Assembly (NCBI GenBank): GCA_017436575.1
Contig: JAFSCU010000039.1
Location: 1-49,628 of the forward strand
DNA: 49,628 nt
Source of the DNA: Oscillospiraceae bacterium
GTDB lineage: Bacteria > Bacillota > Clostridia > Oscillospirales > Ruminococcaceae
Reading direction: 5' to 3'
Shown here in pieces: positions 1 to 7,682 of this stretch; position 1 is the stretch's first letter; each line of letters starts with the position of its first letter. The notes under the pieces are model-generated. The model was not told the DNA's origin, did not search any database, and saw only the letters and a program-made list of their open reading frames with translations. A program made the translations under genes and the position numbers.

Positions 1-141
1 GAGCCGGCCTCCACCTTTATGGGAGACAATGAGGATTATTCCGATGTGGTGAAAGCCCTGCAGACCCTTTGCCCTGCCGCTATACCGGATTATATCAAAA
101 TGATTTTTCTGGACACAATTGTGGCAAATGTGGACAGGCAC
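1..141. repeat. Terminal overlap of a circular assembly (copy 1)
   Basis: Bases 1-141 are identical to 49488-49628 and the reading frame of the HipA-like gene is continuous across the join. A perfect repeat of 141 bases at the two ends of a contig is the usual mark of a circular molecule assembled with a k-mer of that size. It should be counted once. Confidence 0.95.
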
Positions 142-438
142 ACCAACAATTTCGGTCTGCTGCGCGATATACAGACAGGCCGGCTGACAGGTCTGGCGCC
201 TAATTTTGACAACAATATTGCATTGATTGCCAGAGGCTACCCTTCCCTGCCTAAAAAAAGCGATATGCTGATTATCCTTTTCAATGAGCTGATGGAAGAA
301 TATCCACAATACAGGGAATTTATCCCATATGTTGATGAAAAAATTATCCGCAAAACACTGGATAAAGTGAATATGAAAGTAAAATCAAAAGAAATCATAT
401 CGCTGATTATGGCCAGATACAATCTGATTGAAAAATAA
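1..438 (+). CDS. HipA-like Ser/Thr kinase, 3' part (starts at 48885)
   Basis: This is the C-terminal part of the 346-residue kinase that begins at 48885. It contains the HipA catalytic signature VDRHTNNFG (Asp246 and Asn251 in full-length numbering) and the metal-binding APNFDNN segment (Asp271), so the active site looks intact. The ATG at 19 is internal and not a real start. The gene ends at TAA 438 and is followed by a strong terminator at 515-542, so it is probably monocistronic. The next gene has its own promoter. Confidence 0.85.
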   Translation, partial: EPASTFMGDNEDYSDVVKALQTLCPAAIPDYIKMIFLDTIVANVDRHTNNFGLLRDIQTGRLTGLAPNFDNNIALIARGYPSLPKKSDMLIILFNELMEEYPQYREFIPYVDEKIIRKTLDKVNMKVKSKEIISLIMARYNLIEK

Positions 439-514
439 AACTGAATACAGTGGCGGCTTACCTTTTTTACTTTTTGTGTTTGTGTTGTTATTGTGTCGTG
501 TTGCCGCCACGTTG

Positions 515-542
515 CAGGCACCCTTTCGGGTGCCTGTTTTTT
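515..542 (+). terminator. Rho-independent terminator after the HipA-like gene
   Basis: A nine-base-pair perfect stem (CAGGCACCC with GGGTGCCTG) closes a TTTC loop and is followed by six T residues. Confidence 0.9.
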
Positions 543-667
543 GCGTAGAAAAAATGACGTCCCCCCGTGGAACATCCACAACACCATCGCCCTGCCATTT
601 ACATAGTAAAAAATATAGATATTTTCAGATTTTAACGGTTATATCGAATAAAATTAGTAAAATGCAA

Positions 668-696
668 TTGAATTTTCGATATATTTTTGATATAAT
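668..696 (+). promoter_or_regulatory. Sigma-A-type promoter of the DUF4143 ATPase
   Basis: TTGAAT at 668 and TATAAT at 691 are separated by exactly 17 bases, ending 34 bases before the start codon at 730. The stretch 543-667 shows nothing else. Confidence 0.7.
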
Positions 697-729
697 ACAG
701 ATATAAATAATCATACGGAGCTGATTGTT

Positions 730-1944
730 ATGATAAAACGTGAAATATATATGGCGAAGATCCGCCCATTTATAGACAAAGAACTGGTAAAAGTGATGAC
801 AGGCATCCGTCGTGGCGGCAAATCTGTAATGCTGGACCTGATAAAAGAGGAGCTGTCTGTCCGCGGTGTAAAGCCGGAACAGATGATTTCCTACAACTTT
901 GAAAAACTGGGGCTGGAGCACCTGAAAACCGCCCTTGCCCTCCATGCAGATGTGCTGGAAAAAGCGGCGGCTGTAAACGGAAAAGTTTATCTTTTCTTTG
1001 ATGAAATCCAGGAAGTCAAAGACTGGGAAAAATGCATCAACTCCCTGCGCATCGACCTGGACTGCGATATTTACATCACAGGTTCAAATGCAAAGCTGCT
1101 GTCCACCGAACTGACTACCTATCTGGGCGGCAGATATGTGGAATTTGTGATTTATCCCTTTTCTTTCGGTGAATACCTGCAGGTTTATACCCGGCAGAAC
1201 CCGGAGGCAAACACAGCACAGGCTTTTCAGAGTTATCTGACCGGCGGCGGTATGCCTTACCTGTACAACCTGAATTTTGAACAGGAACCCTGCAGGCAGT
1301 ACCTGACAGACCTGTTCAGTTCTGTGGTGCTGAAAGATATTGTGAAACGCCATAACGTAAGGGATGTGGACCTGCTGGAAAGAATTATCGCCTATGTGGT
1401 GGCAAATATAGGCAACACTTTTTCTGCATCTTCAATTGCAAAATTCCTTAAAAATGAAAAAAGAACAGTCTCAAATGAAACCGTTCTGAACTATATTTCC
1501 TACTGTGTGGATGCTTTTCTTTTCTATCAGGTAAAGCGAGAAGACCTGCAGGGCAAGCAGATTCTGTCCACCAATGAAAAATACTATATGGCAGACCACG
1601 GCATACGCCAGGCTGTGTATGGTGGCAATATGCGAGATATTAACCTGATTCTGGAAAACATCGTATATATGGAACTGCTGCGCCGCGGTTATTCTGTAAC
1701 CGTAGGCCGCAACAGCGAAAAAGAGGTGGATTTTGTCTGCGAAAAACAGGGCGACAGGCTGTATATCCAGGTGGCATACCTGCTGGCCAGCGAAGAAACT
1801 GCAGACAGGGAGTTCGGTGCATTCAAAAATATTCCGGACAACTATCCTAAATACGTTCTGTCCATGGATGAATTTTCTATGGGCCGCAACGGTATAAAAC
1901 ATATGAACATCCGCGATTTCCTGCTGTCAGACAACTGGAACTGA
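730..1944 (+). CDS. AAA ATPase with DUF4143 C-terminal domain
   Basis: A 404-residue protein of the widespread AAA_14/DUF4143 family. The Walker A motif GIRRGGKS is at residues 25-32, with GIRR-type residues typical of this family in front of the lysine. The Walker B motif is VYLFFDEIQ around residues 86-94. A winged-helix-like middle (FSASSIAKFLKNEKR) is followed by a C-terminal nuclease-like fold region containing EVDFV and a later Gln, as is usual for DUF4143. The length matches the family. The cellular role of these ATPases is poorly known; they are abundant in anaerobes and often sit on accessory DNA. The start at 730 is supported by GGAG at 717. The gene is alone between two terminators. 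Confidence 0.88.
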   Translation: MIKREIYMAKIRPFIDKELVKVMTGIRRGGKSVMLDLIKEELSVRGVKPEQMISYNFEKLGLEHLKTALALHADVLEKAAAVNGKVYLFFDEIQEVKDWEKCINSLRIDLDCDIYITGSNAKLLSTELTTYLGGRYVEFVIYPFSFGEYLQVYTRQNPEANTAQAFQSYLTGGGMPYLYNLNFEQEPCRQYLTDLFSSVVLKDIVKRHNVRDVDLLERIIAYVVANIGNTFSASSIAKFLKNEKRTVSNETVLNYISYCVDAFLFYQVKREDLQGKQILSTNEKYYMADHGIRQAVYGGNMRDINLILENIVYMELLRRGYSVTVGRNSEKEVDFVCEKQGDRLYIQVAYLLASEETADREFGAFKNIPDNYPKYVLSMDEFSMGRNGIKHMNIRDFLLSDNWN

Positions 1945-1961
1945 AGTAATTCAAACAGATA

Positions 1962-1997
1962 ACCCCGGGCAGAACACAGCCACCGGGGGTGTTTTTT
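1962..1997 (+). terminator. Terminator after the DUF4143 ATPase
   Basis: ACCCCGG at 1962 pairs with CCGGGGGT at 1983, followed by GTTTTTT. Confidence 0.8.
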
Positions 1998-2177
1998 GAA
2001 TAATTTTAAATACTATTTATAATTTTTATCCATATTTTTTCAGTTTGTATTGCTTTTTGTCGCTCAAAGAATATTTCCTCAACATACCTTCCACACAAAG
2101 TCTGATAAAAATAGAGACCTCGTAGGGGATGGCATCCTTGACGTCCCGAAAAAAGTTTCCCCTCCCCTTTTCCCACA

Positions 2178-2206
2178 AAAAGCCCGGTATTGCACCAGGC
2201 TTTTTT
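2178..2206 (-). terminator. Terminator after the Fic gene (bidirectional)
   Basis: AAAAAGCC on one arm and GGCTTTTTT on the other enclose a short imperfect GC stem. The T-run faces both ways and the hairpin sits just downstream of the Fic stop codon. Confidence 0.7.
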
Positions 2207-2217
2207 CAATCAATAGT

Positions 2218-3390
2218 CTATTTTGTATTGTCATTCACACTGTATTTAACCCTGTTGCCGTATTTCTGGCCGGTCAGCAGTTCCAGCTGTTCAAATTTCA
2301 GCACAAAGCCTCTGATTGTGGCGTAAGCAGCATTGCCGAAATCCTTTTCAAGCTGTTTTGTGGAAAATTCTCCTGTGCCGTAATGTGATAGCACAAATGC
2401 CCACAGCTGTGTCTCTTTCTCGGTAATATCACCTGCTTTCAGCGCTTGCTCATACCTGTCAAAAGTCTGTGCACCGGACATATTTTCAGGAATCTGGCTG
2501 TAAACATAATCAGAAAAATACTTTATAAATGGGGTTATATCAAGACAGCCGGAGATTTTCTGGTTGGTTTCCACCTGTGAAATAGCTTTGTAATAAGCAT
2601 TTCTGTCTCTTTCAATCAGGCTGGAAAAAGGCACAAACAGGGTTGCTCCATAACCTTTCTGAATAAGAAACCACAGGTGCAGCATACGTGCCATACGGCC
2701 ATTGCCGTCAAAATAAGGGTGTATATGCACCATATAGAAATGGATGATTGCCCCTTTTTCAAAATCGGAAATATCGTCTTTTTCGTTTATAAATTCAACA
2801 AAGCGACTCATATATTCCGCCAGTTTTCTGTGACCAAGCCCGGTGTGCTGAACCTTGTCCCCCACCACATAAACACTGTCATGGCGGTAATAATTGCCGT
2901 ACTGCAGCCTATCTTCTTTCGGCAGGAAATCACCAACCATCATCATATACAGCCTGTACAGGTTTTTTTCTGTGATGGTATTGCTTCTGTCTGCAATAAA
3001 CTCCAGCCCCTTTTTCTGCCCCAGGATTCTGTTTTCCATAGCATTCTTTGGTGCAAGACCACGCAGAATATTTCTGATACTTTCCCTGCTGAAATTAATA
3101 CTTTCAATTGCATTTGATGCGGTGATTTCATCTTCTGCAGCTATAAAACTGTAACTGTTACTGTTCTGGACATAGGTCATCAGTTTGACTGTTTCCACAT
3201 TGTGGTCAACATAGTTTTTCAGGTAAACAGCCCGGTTGCCTTTAAAGTCCATCACAGGAATTTTTTTGTATTCTATCTCTTTCAGCACTGTGAGAAACTC
3301 TGCAAAATCGTTTCTGTACTTGTGCTTCATTTTGTCAAAATCAAAAAATGATTTGTCGTGCAATATCTGCACATAGGTTTTGATATCCAT
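2218..3390 (-). CDS. Fic family protein (probable AMP-transferase)
   Basis: A 390-residue class II-type Fic protein. The catalytic loop HPYFDGNGR, with His near residue 224, matches the HxFx(D/E)GNGRxxR motif that transfers AMP, or another nucleotide phosphate, to target hydroxyls. An N-terminal SNAIES segment near residue 92 fits the inhibitory helix motif (S/T)xxxE(G/N) of self-inhibited Fics apart from the final Ser. The C-terminal ~90 residues look like a winged helix. I chose ATG 3390 over the GTG at 3396 because AAAGGG lies eight bases upstream of it. It has its own promoter (3436-3464) and terminator. The substrate is unknown. It could act as a toxin or as a housekeeping AMPylator. Confidence 0.88.
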   Translation of the reverse strand: MDIKTYVQILHDKSFFDFDKMKHKYRNDFAEFLTVLKEIEYKKIPVMDFKGNRAVYLKNYVDHNVETVKLMTYVQNSNSYSFIAAEDEITASNAIESINFSRESIRNILRGLAPKNAMENRILGQKKGLEFIADRSNTITEKNLYRLYMMMVGDFLPKEDRLQYGNYYRHDSVYVVGDKVQHTGLGHRKLAEYMSRFVEFINEKDDISDFEKGAIIHFYMVHIHPYFDGNGRMARMLHLWFLIQKGYGATLFVPFSSLIERDRNAYYKAISQVETNQKISGCLDITPFIKYFSDYVYSQIPENMSGAQTFDRYEQALKAGDITEKETQLWAFVLSHYGTGEFSTKQLEKDFGNAAYATIRGFVLKFEQLELLTGQKYGNRVKYSVNDNTK

Positions 3391-3415
3391 TTTCACTGCC
3401 CTTTCTGTTTTATTT

Positions 3416-3464
3416 AACTGATACTAACTGGTACTATTTTATATCAGTACACCCATTTTGTCAA
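3416..3464 (-). promoter_or_regulatory. Fic promoter with tandem operator-like repeats
   Basis: On the minus strand TTGACA (3464-3459), a 17-base spacer and TAAAAT (3441-3436) form a near-consensus promoter. Immediately downstream are two tandem decamers, AACTGATACT (3416-3425) and AACTGGTACT (3426-3435), read on the plus strand, which would sit over the transcription start and suggest a repressor site. Confidence 0.65.
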
Positions 3465-3546
3465 CATTCTTTGTGCCACGATTATTTACAGTTCTCCCAG
3501 ATAAAACCGCCTGAACCCGTTGAATTTCCATATATTTTTATAATAA

Positions 3547-3585
3547 ATCCCCCGGATGGCACACTGCCACCGGGGGATATTTTTG
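3547..3585 (-). terminator. Hairpin after the RhuM-Fic gene
   Basis: ATCCCCCGG (3547-3555) and TGGC pair with GCCA and CCGGGGGAT (3566-3578). The T-run is on the plus strand, although the only gene ending here is on the minus strand. A sister hairpin stands next to the decayed rhuM copy at 12287. Confidence 0.65.
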
Positions 3586-3589
3586 TAAC

Positions 3590-4513
3590 CTATTGCAAAA
3601 AGTTCATAATCAGACTAATCATTATTTCCTTTTCTTCAGGACGACTTTCTGCGATCATAATTGTGATTGCAACCAGGGTGCTGTCATCAATCCGCTTTGA
3701 GCCATTACGGAAAAGAGCATTATTTTTATCAAGGAAATAGAGAAACATAGCTGCGGCGATTCTTTTGTTGCCATCGCTGAACGAATGATTTTTTACAACA
3801 AAATACAAAAGATTTGCCGCCTTTTCCTGCAGTGATGAATAAACTTCCTGTCCTCCGAAACTCTGATAAATGGCGCCTATACTGCCTTTGAAAGAATCGT
3901 CTTTTTCGTTGCCAAACAGAGTGCTGTCTGCAGTAAATCGCATACTGTCAATCAGACTACGGCACTCATCATATTCCAGAACATATGTAGCTGCTGTGCC
4001 CTTTGGCTTTGTCACACACTGATGGTCATAATCGTCCAGCAAATCAAGAGCTGTTGTATAGCTTTCAACTACAGACAGAATCTGTGAAGAATCCAGGCTG
4101 TCCAGCGCGCGTTTCATCAGCTGTACTGTCTGCCCCAGCTGTTCTAGACGGCTGTCATTCACAGCATAGCCTTTGAGAATATAGTCTTTCAGCACACTGT
4201 TCGCCCAGTGTCTAAACTCAACACCGCGCTGGGATTTTACACGGTAACCAACAGAAATAATAACATCCAGATTATAGTAATTCACCTTGTATGTTTTGCC
4301 GTCTGCGGCAGTTGTTGCAAATTTTGCAACAACTGAATTTTTTTCTATTTCTTTTTCTTTGAAAATATTGCTGATGTGGCGGGAAACTGCGGATTTGTCG
4401 CGGTCAAAAAGCTGTGCCATCTGGTCAAGAGACAGCCATACTGTTTCGCTGTCAATATTCACAGGCAGGGTGATGATTTCATCATTGGACTGGAAAAGAA
4501 TCAGGTCTTTCAT
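3590..4513 (-). CDS. rhuM: RhuM family protein fused to a Fic/DOC domain
   Basis: A 307-residue protein. Residues 1-120 form the RhuM/Bro-like domain (FDRDKSAVSRHISNIF, YYNLDVIISVGYRVKS). Residues ~200-300 form a Fic/DOC domain with HSFSDGNKR, His243 being the presumed catalytic residue. RhuM proteins are common on mobile DNA and pathogenicity islands, but their function is unsettled; DOC-type Fic proteins can phosphorylate or AMPylate targets. The start at 4513 has AAGGAG eight bases upstream. The gene faces the same way as the Fic gene at 2218, but the hairpin between them and the separate promoter make them independent units. An internally deleted relative lies at 12288-12425. Confidence 0.85.
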   Translation of the reverse strand: MKDLILFQSNDEIITLPVNIDSETVWLSLDQMAQLFDRDKSAVSRHISNIFKEKEIEKNSVVAKFATTAADGKTYKVNYYNLDVIISVGYRVKSQRGVEFRHWANSVLKDYILKGYAVNDSRLEQLGQTVQLMKRALDSLDSSQILSVVESYTTALDLLDDYDHQCVTKPKGTAATYVLEYDECRSLIDSMRFTADSTLFGNEKDDSFKGSIGAIYQSFGGQEVYSSLQEKAANLLYFVVKNHSFSDGNKRIAAAMFLYFLDKNNALFRNGSKRIDDSTLVAITIMIAESRPEEKEIMISLIMNFLQ

Positions 4514-5116
4514 ATTGTTACTCCTTGTGAAATATGCTCGGTAGTCTTATTTATATTTTATCTTAAAAAAGAGTTTTTTCAACATAAAATACATAATACA
4601 AATATCAGTTGAAAATTATAAAAAGGGGGGCTCCGTCTCCCCTAATAATAACGTTGCCAGTTACAAAAAACTCGCCACGTCGCACAATCGGAACTACAAT
4701 AATTATTCCAGTTTCTGAAAAAATTTTTTTGTAAAATCGCAGCTGAAAGTTGTAAAAGTCTGCGAAAAAAATGCAAAGAAAAATCGTTCTCATCCTGTAG
4801 CTTTTATTCCACATAAGCAGTGTATTTTTTTATGTTGCCTGCACAATCCGGAGAGGAAAAAATTTCATCCGGATTTCTGGCTGTAATTTTCAGGTCTTTA
4901 TTTTTCACCCAATATTTTTTTCTGATAAGTTTTTTAAAATTCGCGTCCGAATTTTTTTGGGGTTTCAGGGGGAGGTGCCCCAGCGAAGGCGACTGAGAAA
5001 ACGGGAAAATTGACACCGTAGTGGATATATTTTCCCAATGCTTGCTAATATCTCCCAGATGTCTTTTTTGACGTTGATATATTCCAGCCTTTTCAGACTT
5101 AAAAAAATAAATTTTC
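4514..5116. other. Intergenic region without a supported gene
   Basis: About 600 bases of AT-rich DNA. Two minus-strand open frames (4605-4814 and 4804-5130) lack ribosome binding sites, have low-complexity composition and one runs into the GIY-YIG gene, so I do not call them. A short GGGGAGGTGCCCC hairpin-forming patch near 4970 is the only structured element. Confidence 0.5.
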
Positions 5117-6571
5117 TTACAATTCTTCAAACAACGTCTGATATTTTTCCAGAATTTCTGTTTTGTTTTCTTTCAGACTTGTAATCAGGAACTGTGCCAC
5201 CTGTTTTGAAACAAAGGCAGATTCTTTCAGCTGCAGACCATAACCTGCCACCAGAAATTCAATGTAGCTTTCCTGTTTATAACTGCAGATTTTTTCCACT
5301 ATATAAAGTTTTTCTTCCAGTTCTTTCAGCTTTATTGAATACAGATCATAACTCAATTCTGTTTTGCTTTTCAGAAACCGGTACTGTGCAGGGTTTTCTT
5401 TTTTTATTTTTTTCAGAACGCCCTGCAATCTGTAATGAACTTTATTTTTTTCCTGCATACTGTACTGGTTTTTATCAGCAATATAACAGGAAACAATTTC
5501 TTCGCTCATCATCTCTGCTTCTGTCTGCAACAGCATTTCATATACCGGCTGCGCAAATTTTTTATCTATAGAAAATACTATTCTGCAGCTGTCTTCATCA
5601 CAGATTTTTTCTTTCAGCAGGCTGATATACTGATGATATTTTTCAGGCTTTCTTATAAAAACATTTTCCCCCAGTTCATTGTGTCTCCCCGGCAGAGGAA
5701 CCTCACCCACAACTGCTTCCCACACACTGTCCTTTGCCAGAATTTTGAAAGCATCTGCTGATAAATCCATTTCAATCAGACAGTCCGCCATTCTGTTTTT
5801 CAGTACATAATCCAGAACGGTGAACACTAGGCTGCCTGCCTTTTTGTTTTCAGTGTAAATCTGTTTCAGCTCATCAATAGCCACATCAAAATATGCTACA
5901 TCCTGCACCTTGTAAACTGTTCCCAGGCAATCTTCCCTGCAGCTGATAAAATCTTTTTTCGTCTGTAAAAATTCAATCATCTGATTGTCATATTCTGAAA
6001 TTACTTCTTCCATCTTTTTTATTTTCTCTTGATTTTCTATCAGCACACTTTCCAGAAAATCCGGGAATAATTTTTCTTCATTTCCTTTCAGTTCTTTTGG
6101 CAGTTTTACTTTTTTGTTTATGTATTCAAGAGCTGTAAAGGGTGGATCAATTATCATTAGATATTCACAATACCTTTCCCATATTCTTTCTTTTATTTTT
6201 CCTTTTTTCGCTTCAATGACATCCTCATTTATTTCACATCTCTCCCGGGGGGCCGACCTGTTTACTCTTCGATTGTATCCGTTTGGCACCAGACAGTTCA
6301 TCTCTTTTATCAGCCGGTCTTCCCTGTCCAGTGCCTGCTGTTCGTCAAGACCCCGGTCAACAATTTCATGGCTGAATTTATCCCAGCCGAATCGTTTTAT
6401 ATCAGTATAAAATTGTGGATTATCTTTGTACCGCTCTCCCCTGCCCCATCTTTTATGAGGCAAGGCCCTTGTTATCCCCACATAAACTTTTCCTTCCGGT
6501 GAGGTGTGTCTGTACACAAACCACTTCCCTTCTGTCAGACTGATTTCCATTTTCTTTTCAAGATTACTCAT
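5117..6571 (-). CDS. GIY-YIG nuclease-domain protein with unknown C-terminal region
   Basis: A 484-residue protein. Residues ~17-95 form a GIY-YIG-type domain: FVYRHTSPEGKVYVGIT is the strand-strand signature, followed by a conserved-looking RW and an EDRLI glutamate that fits the metal-binding Glu. The remaining ~380 residues are charged and helical (many Lys/Glu, probable coiled coil near 150-200 and 390-440) and match nothing I know. GIY-YIG domains at the N-terminus of larger proteins occur in homing endonucleases and in mobile-element proteins of Firmicutes. The start at 6571 is set by AGGAGGT. Codons are more AT-rich than in the rep/par region. Confidence 0.75.
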   Translation of the reverse strand: MSNLEKKMEISLTEGKWFVYRHTSPEGKVYVGITRALPHKRWGRGERYKDNPQFYTDIKRFGWDKFSHEIVDRGLDEQQALDREDRLIKEMNCLVPNGYNRRVNRSAPRERCEINEDVIEAKKGKIKERIWERYCEYLMIIDPPFTALEYINKKVKLPKELKGNEEKLFPDFLESVLIENQEKIKKMEEVISEYDNQMIEFLQTKKDFISCREDCLGTVYKVQDVAYFDVAIDELKQIYTENKKAGSLVFTVLDYVLKNRMADCLIEMDLSADAFKILAKDSVWEAVVGEVPLPGRHNELGENVFIRKPEKYHQYISLLKEKICDEDSCRIVFSIDKKFAQPVYEMLLQTEAEMMSEEIVSCYIADKNQYSMQEKNKVHYRLQGVLKKIKKENPAQYRFLKSKTELSYDLYSIKLKELEEKLYIVEKICSYKQESYIEFLVAGYGLQLKESAFVSKQVAQFLITSLKENKTEILEKYQTLFEEL

Positions 6572-6672
6572 ATTTACCTCCTATTTTACACTTTATAGTT
6601 TAAATAATACATCAATAAATTTAATTTTTCAATATATAAATTCAAAATTACGTTTAATTTATATAATTTGTA

Positions 6673-6701
6673 TTGAATTTTTAAACTTTTTTGTGTAAAC
6701 T
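6673..6701 (+). promoter_or_regulatory. Promoter of the small HTH gene
   Basis: TTGAAT (6673), a 17-base spacer and TAAACT (6696) precede the AAGGAG site of the HTH gene. The spacer to the divergent GIY-YIG gene is only ~150 bases, so the HTH protein may regulate both. Confidence 0.5.
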
Positions 6702-6724
6702 TAACATATAAGGAGATGAACGTT

Positions 6725-6940
6725 ATGGGTATGACTGAAAAAATACGAATTCTTCTGGTAAAACGCGGTAATCTGTCAGAATCAGAGCTGGCACGTAAAA
6801 TCGGTATTTCACCCCAGAATCTGCACAATAAAATGAAAAGAGACAACTTTACTGAAAAAGACCTGATGGAAATTGCCCAGGCTCTTGGCTGCGTTTTTGA
6901 GGCGAATTTTATAATTCCTGAAACCGGAGAAAAAGTTTAA
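6725..6940 (+). CDS. Small XRE-family helix-turn-helix protein
   Basis: A 71-residue protein that is almost entirely an HTH: ESELARKIGISPQNLHNKMKR is the helix-turn-helix, followed by DLMEIAQALGCVFEANF, as in Cro/C1-type regulators found beside plasmid replication genes. I start it at ATG 6725, nine bases behind AAGGAG at 6710; an in-frame ATG at 6716 abuts the ribosome binding site and is unlikely. It lies just before the origin and is a candidate copy-control or local regulator, which is inference from position. Confidence 0.8.
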   Translation: MGMTEKIRILLVKRGNLSESELARKIGISPQNLHNKMKRDNFTEKDLMEIAQALGCVFEANFIIPETGEKV

Positions 6941-6952
6941 CATATAAAACTG

Positions 6953-6999
6953 ACCTGGCTTTTGCGTAATTGCAAGGCTAGGTTATTCTATTTATTTTT
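6953..6999 (+). terminator. Probable terminator after the HTH gene
   Basis: An imperfect stem (ACCTGGCTTTTGC with GCAAGGCTAGGT) is followed by TATTCTATTTATTTTT. Confidence 0.6.
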
Positions 7000-7017
7000 C
7001 TCAGACAAATTATTTAA

Positions 7018-7546
7018 GTGTACAAAAATCCGAAAAATCCCACGAAAATCCCTTCAAAAAAATTTCTGCATTTTGTCGCCAAATCCTAAAAAATCATTTG
7101 TTTTTTCGGAAAATTGTCGCTGAAATCTAAAAAATTTCGGATTTTTGTCGCTTTCGTTGTAAAGCAATCTGCTTCACAATATTTTTCAACTTTTATTTTT
7201 AAGCTGATTTTTAAGGAAAATCCGCTATTTTCATATACTTTTTGTAATAATATAATAAAATATTACAAAAAATGTTGTATTTTTCCAGTTTTTGCGGTTT
7301 TCGGTGGAGGTTTTCCGAATAAAAAACTTTTTCGGATTTTTGTACACTCAACTTTTTATGATTTTCGGATATTTGTCGCTGAAAATCTCAAAAAAAATGA
7401 TAAAATGTTACTTTTTTGCTGATTATAGTACTTTATTTCCATCATCGGATATTTGTACACCCCTATTCGGACATTTGTCGCCATAATTCGGAGATATGTA
7501 CACGTTATTTCGGATATTTGTCGCTTAATTTCGGATTTTTGTACAC
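7018..7546 (+). other. Iteron origin of replication
   Basis: A ~530-base gene-free region directly upstream of rep with repeated 15-16-mers of two kinds: TCGGATATTTGTCGC (C-type) and TCGGATTTTTGTACAC (A-type). Forward copies start at 7106 C, 7137 C, 7332 A, 7365 C, 7445 A, 7467 C, 7488 A, 7510 C and 7531 A; an inverted A copy is at 7018-7033 and a partial C copy at 7070-7079. The last five are spaced 21 or 22 bases, two helical turns, and alternate strictly. Between 7150 and 7330 is a very AT-rich stretch suited to strand opening. Iterons next to a Rep_3 initiator are the standard arrangement of theta-replicating plasmids. Confidence 0.88.
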
Positions 7547-7626
7547 CGTCTTTAATATCATAATAAATAAAATAACTCTATAAAAAAATAAGTGTGACAG
7601 AAAATATTTTTTTTACAAAAATAAAT

Positions 7627-7655
7627 TTGCAATTGACCTGCAATAGATTTATAAT
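7627..7655 (+). promoter_or_regulatory. rep promoter
   Basis: TTGCAA (7627), 17 bases and TATAAT (7650), followed by CAAGGAG at 7671. It lies within 80 bases of the last iteron, so Rep binding could repress it. Confidence 0.65.
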
Positions 7656-7682
7656 AATAGTAACTATCTTCAAGGAGAATAT

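Noticed and set aside
1-141. Terminal direct repeat as a phage-type or transposon end
   Set aside because: The coding frame of one gene continues through the join and the length fits an assembly overlap, so it is not a biological terminal repeat.
4804-5130. Minus-strand open frame of 108 codons
   Set aside because: It overlaps the end of the GIY-YIG gene, lacks a ribosome binding site and has a composition typical of translated spacer DNA.
7114-7486. Open frames inside the iteron region
   Set aside because: They are Phe/Lys/Ile-rich translations of the AT-rich origin, have no start signals and are explained by the iterons.
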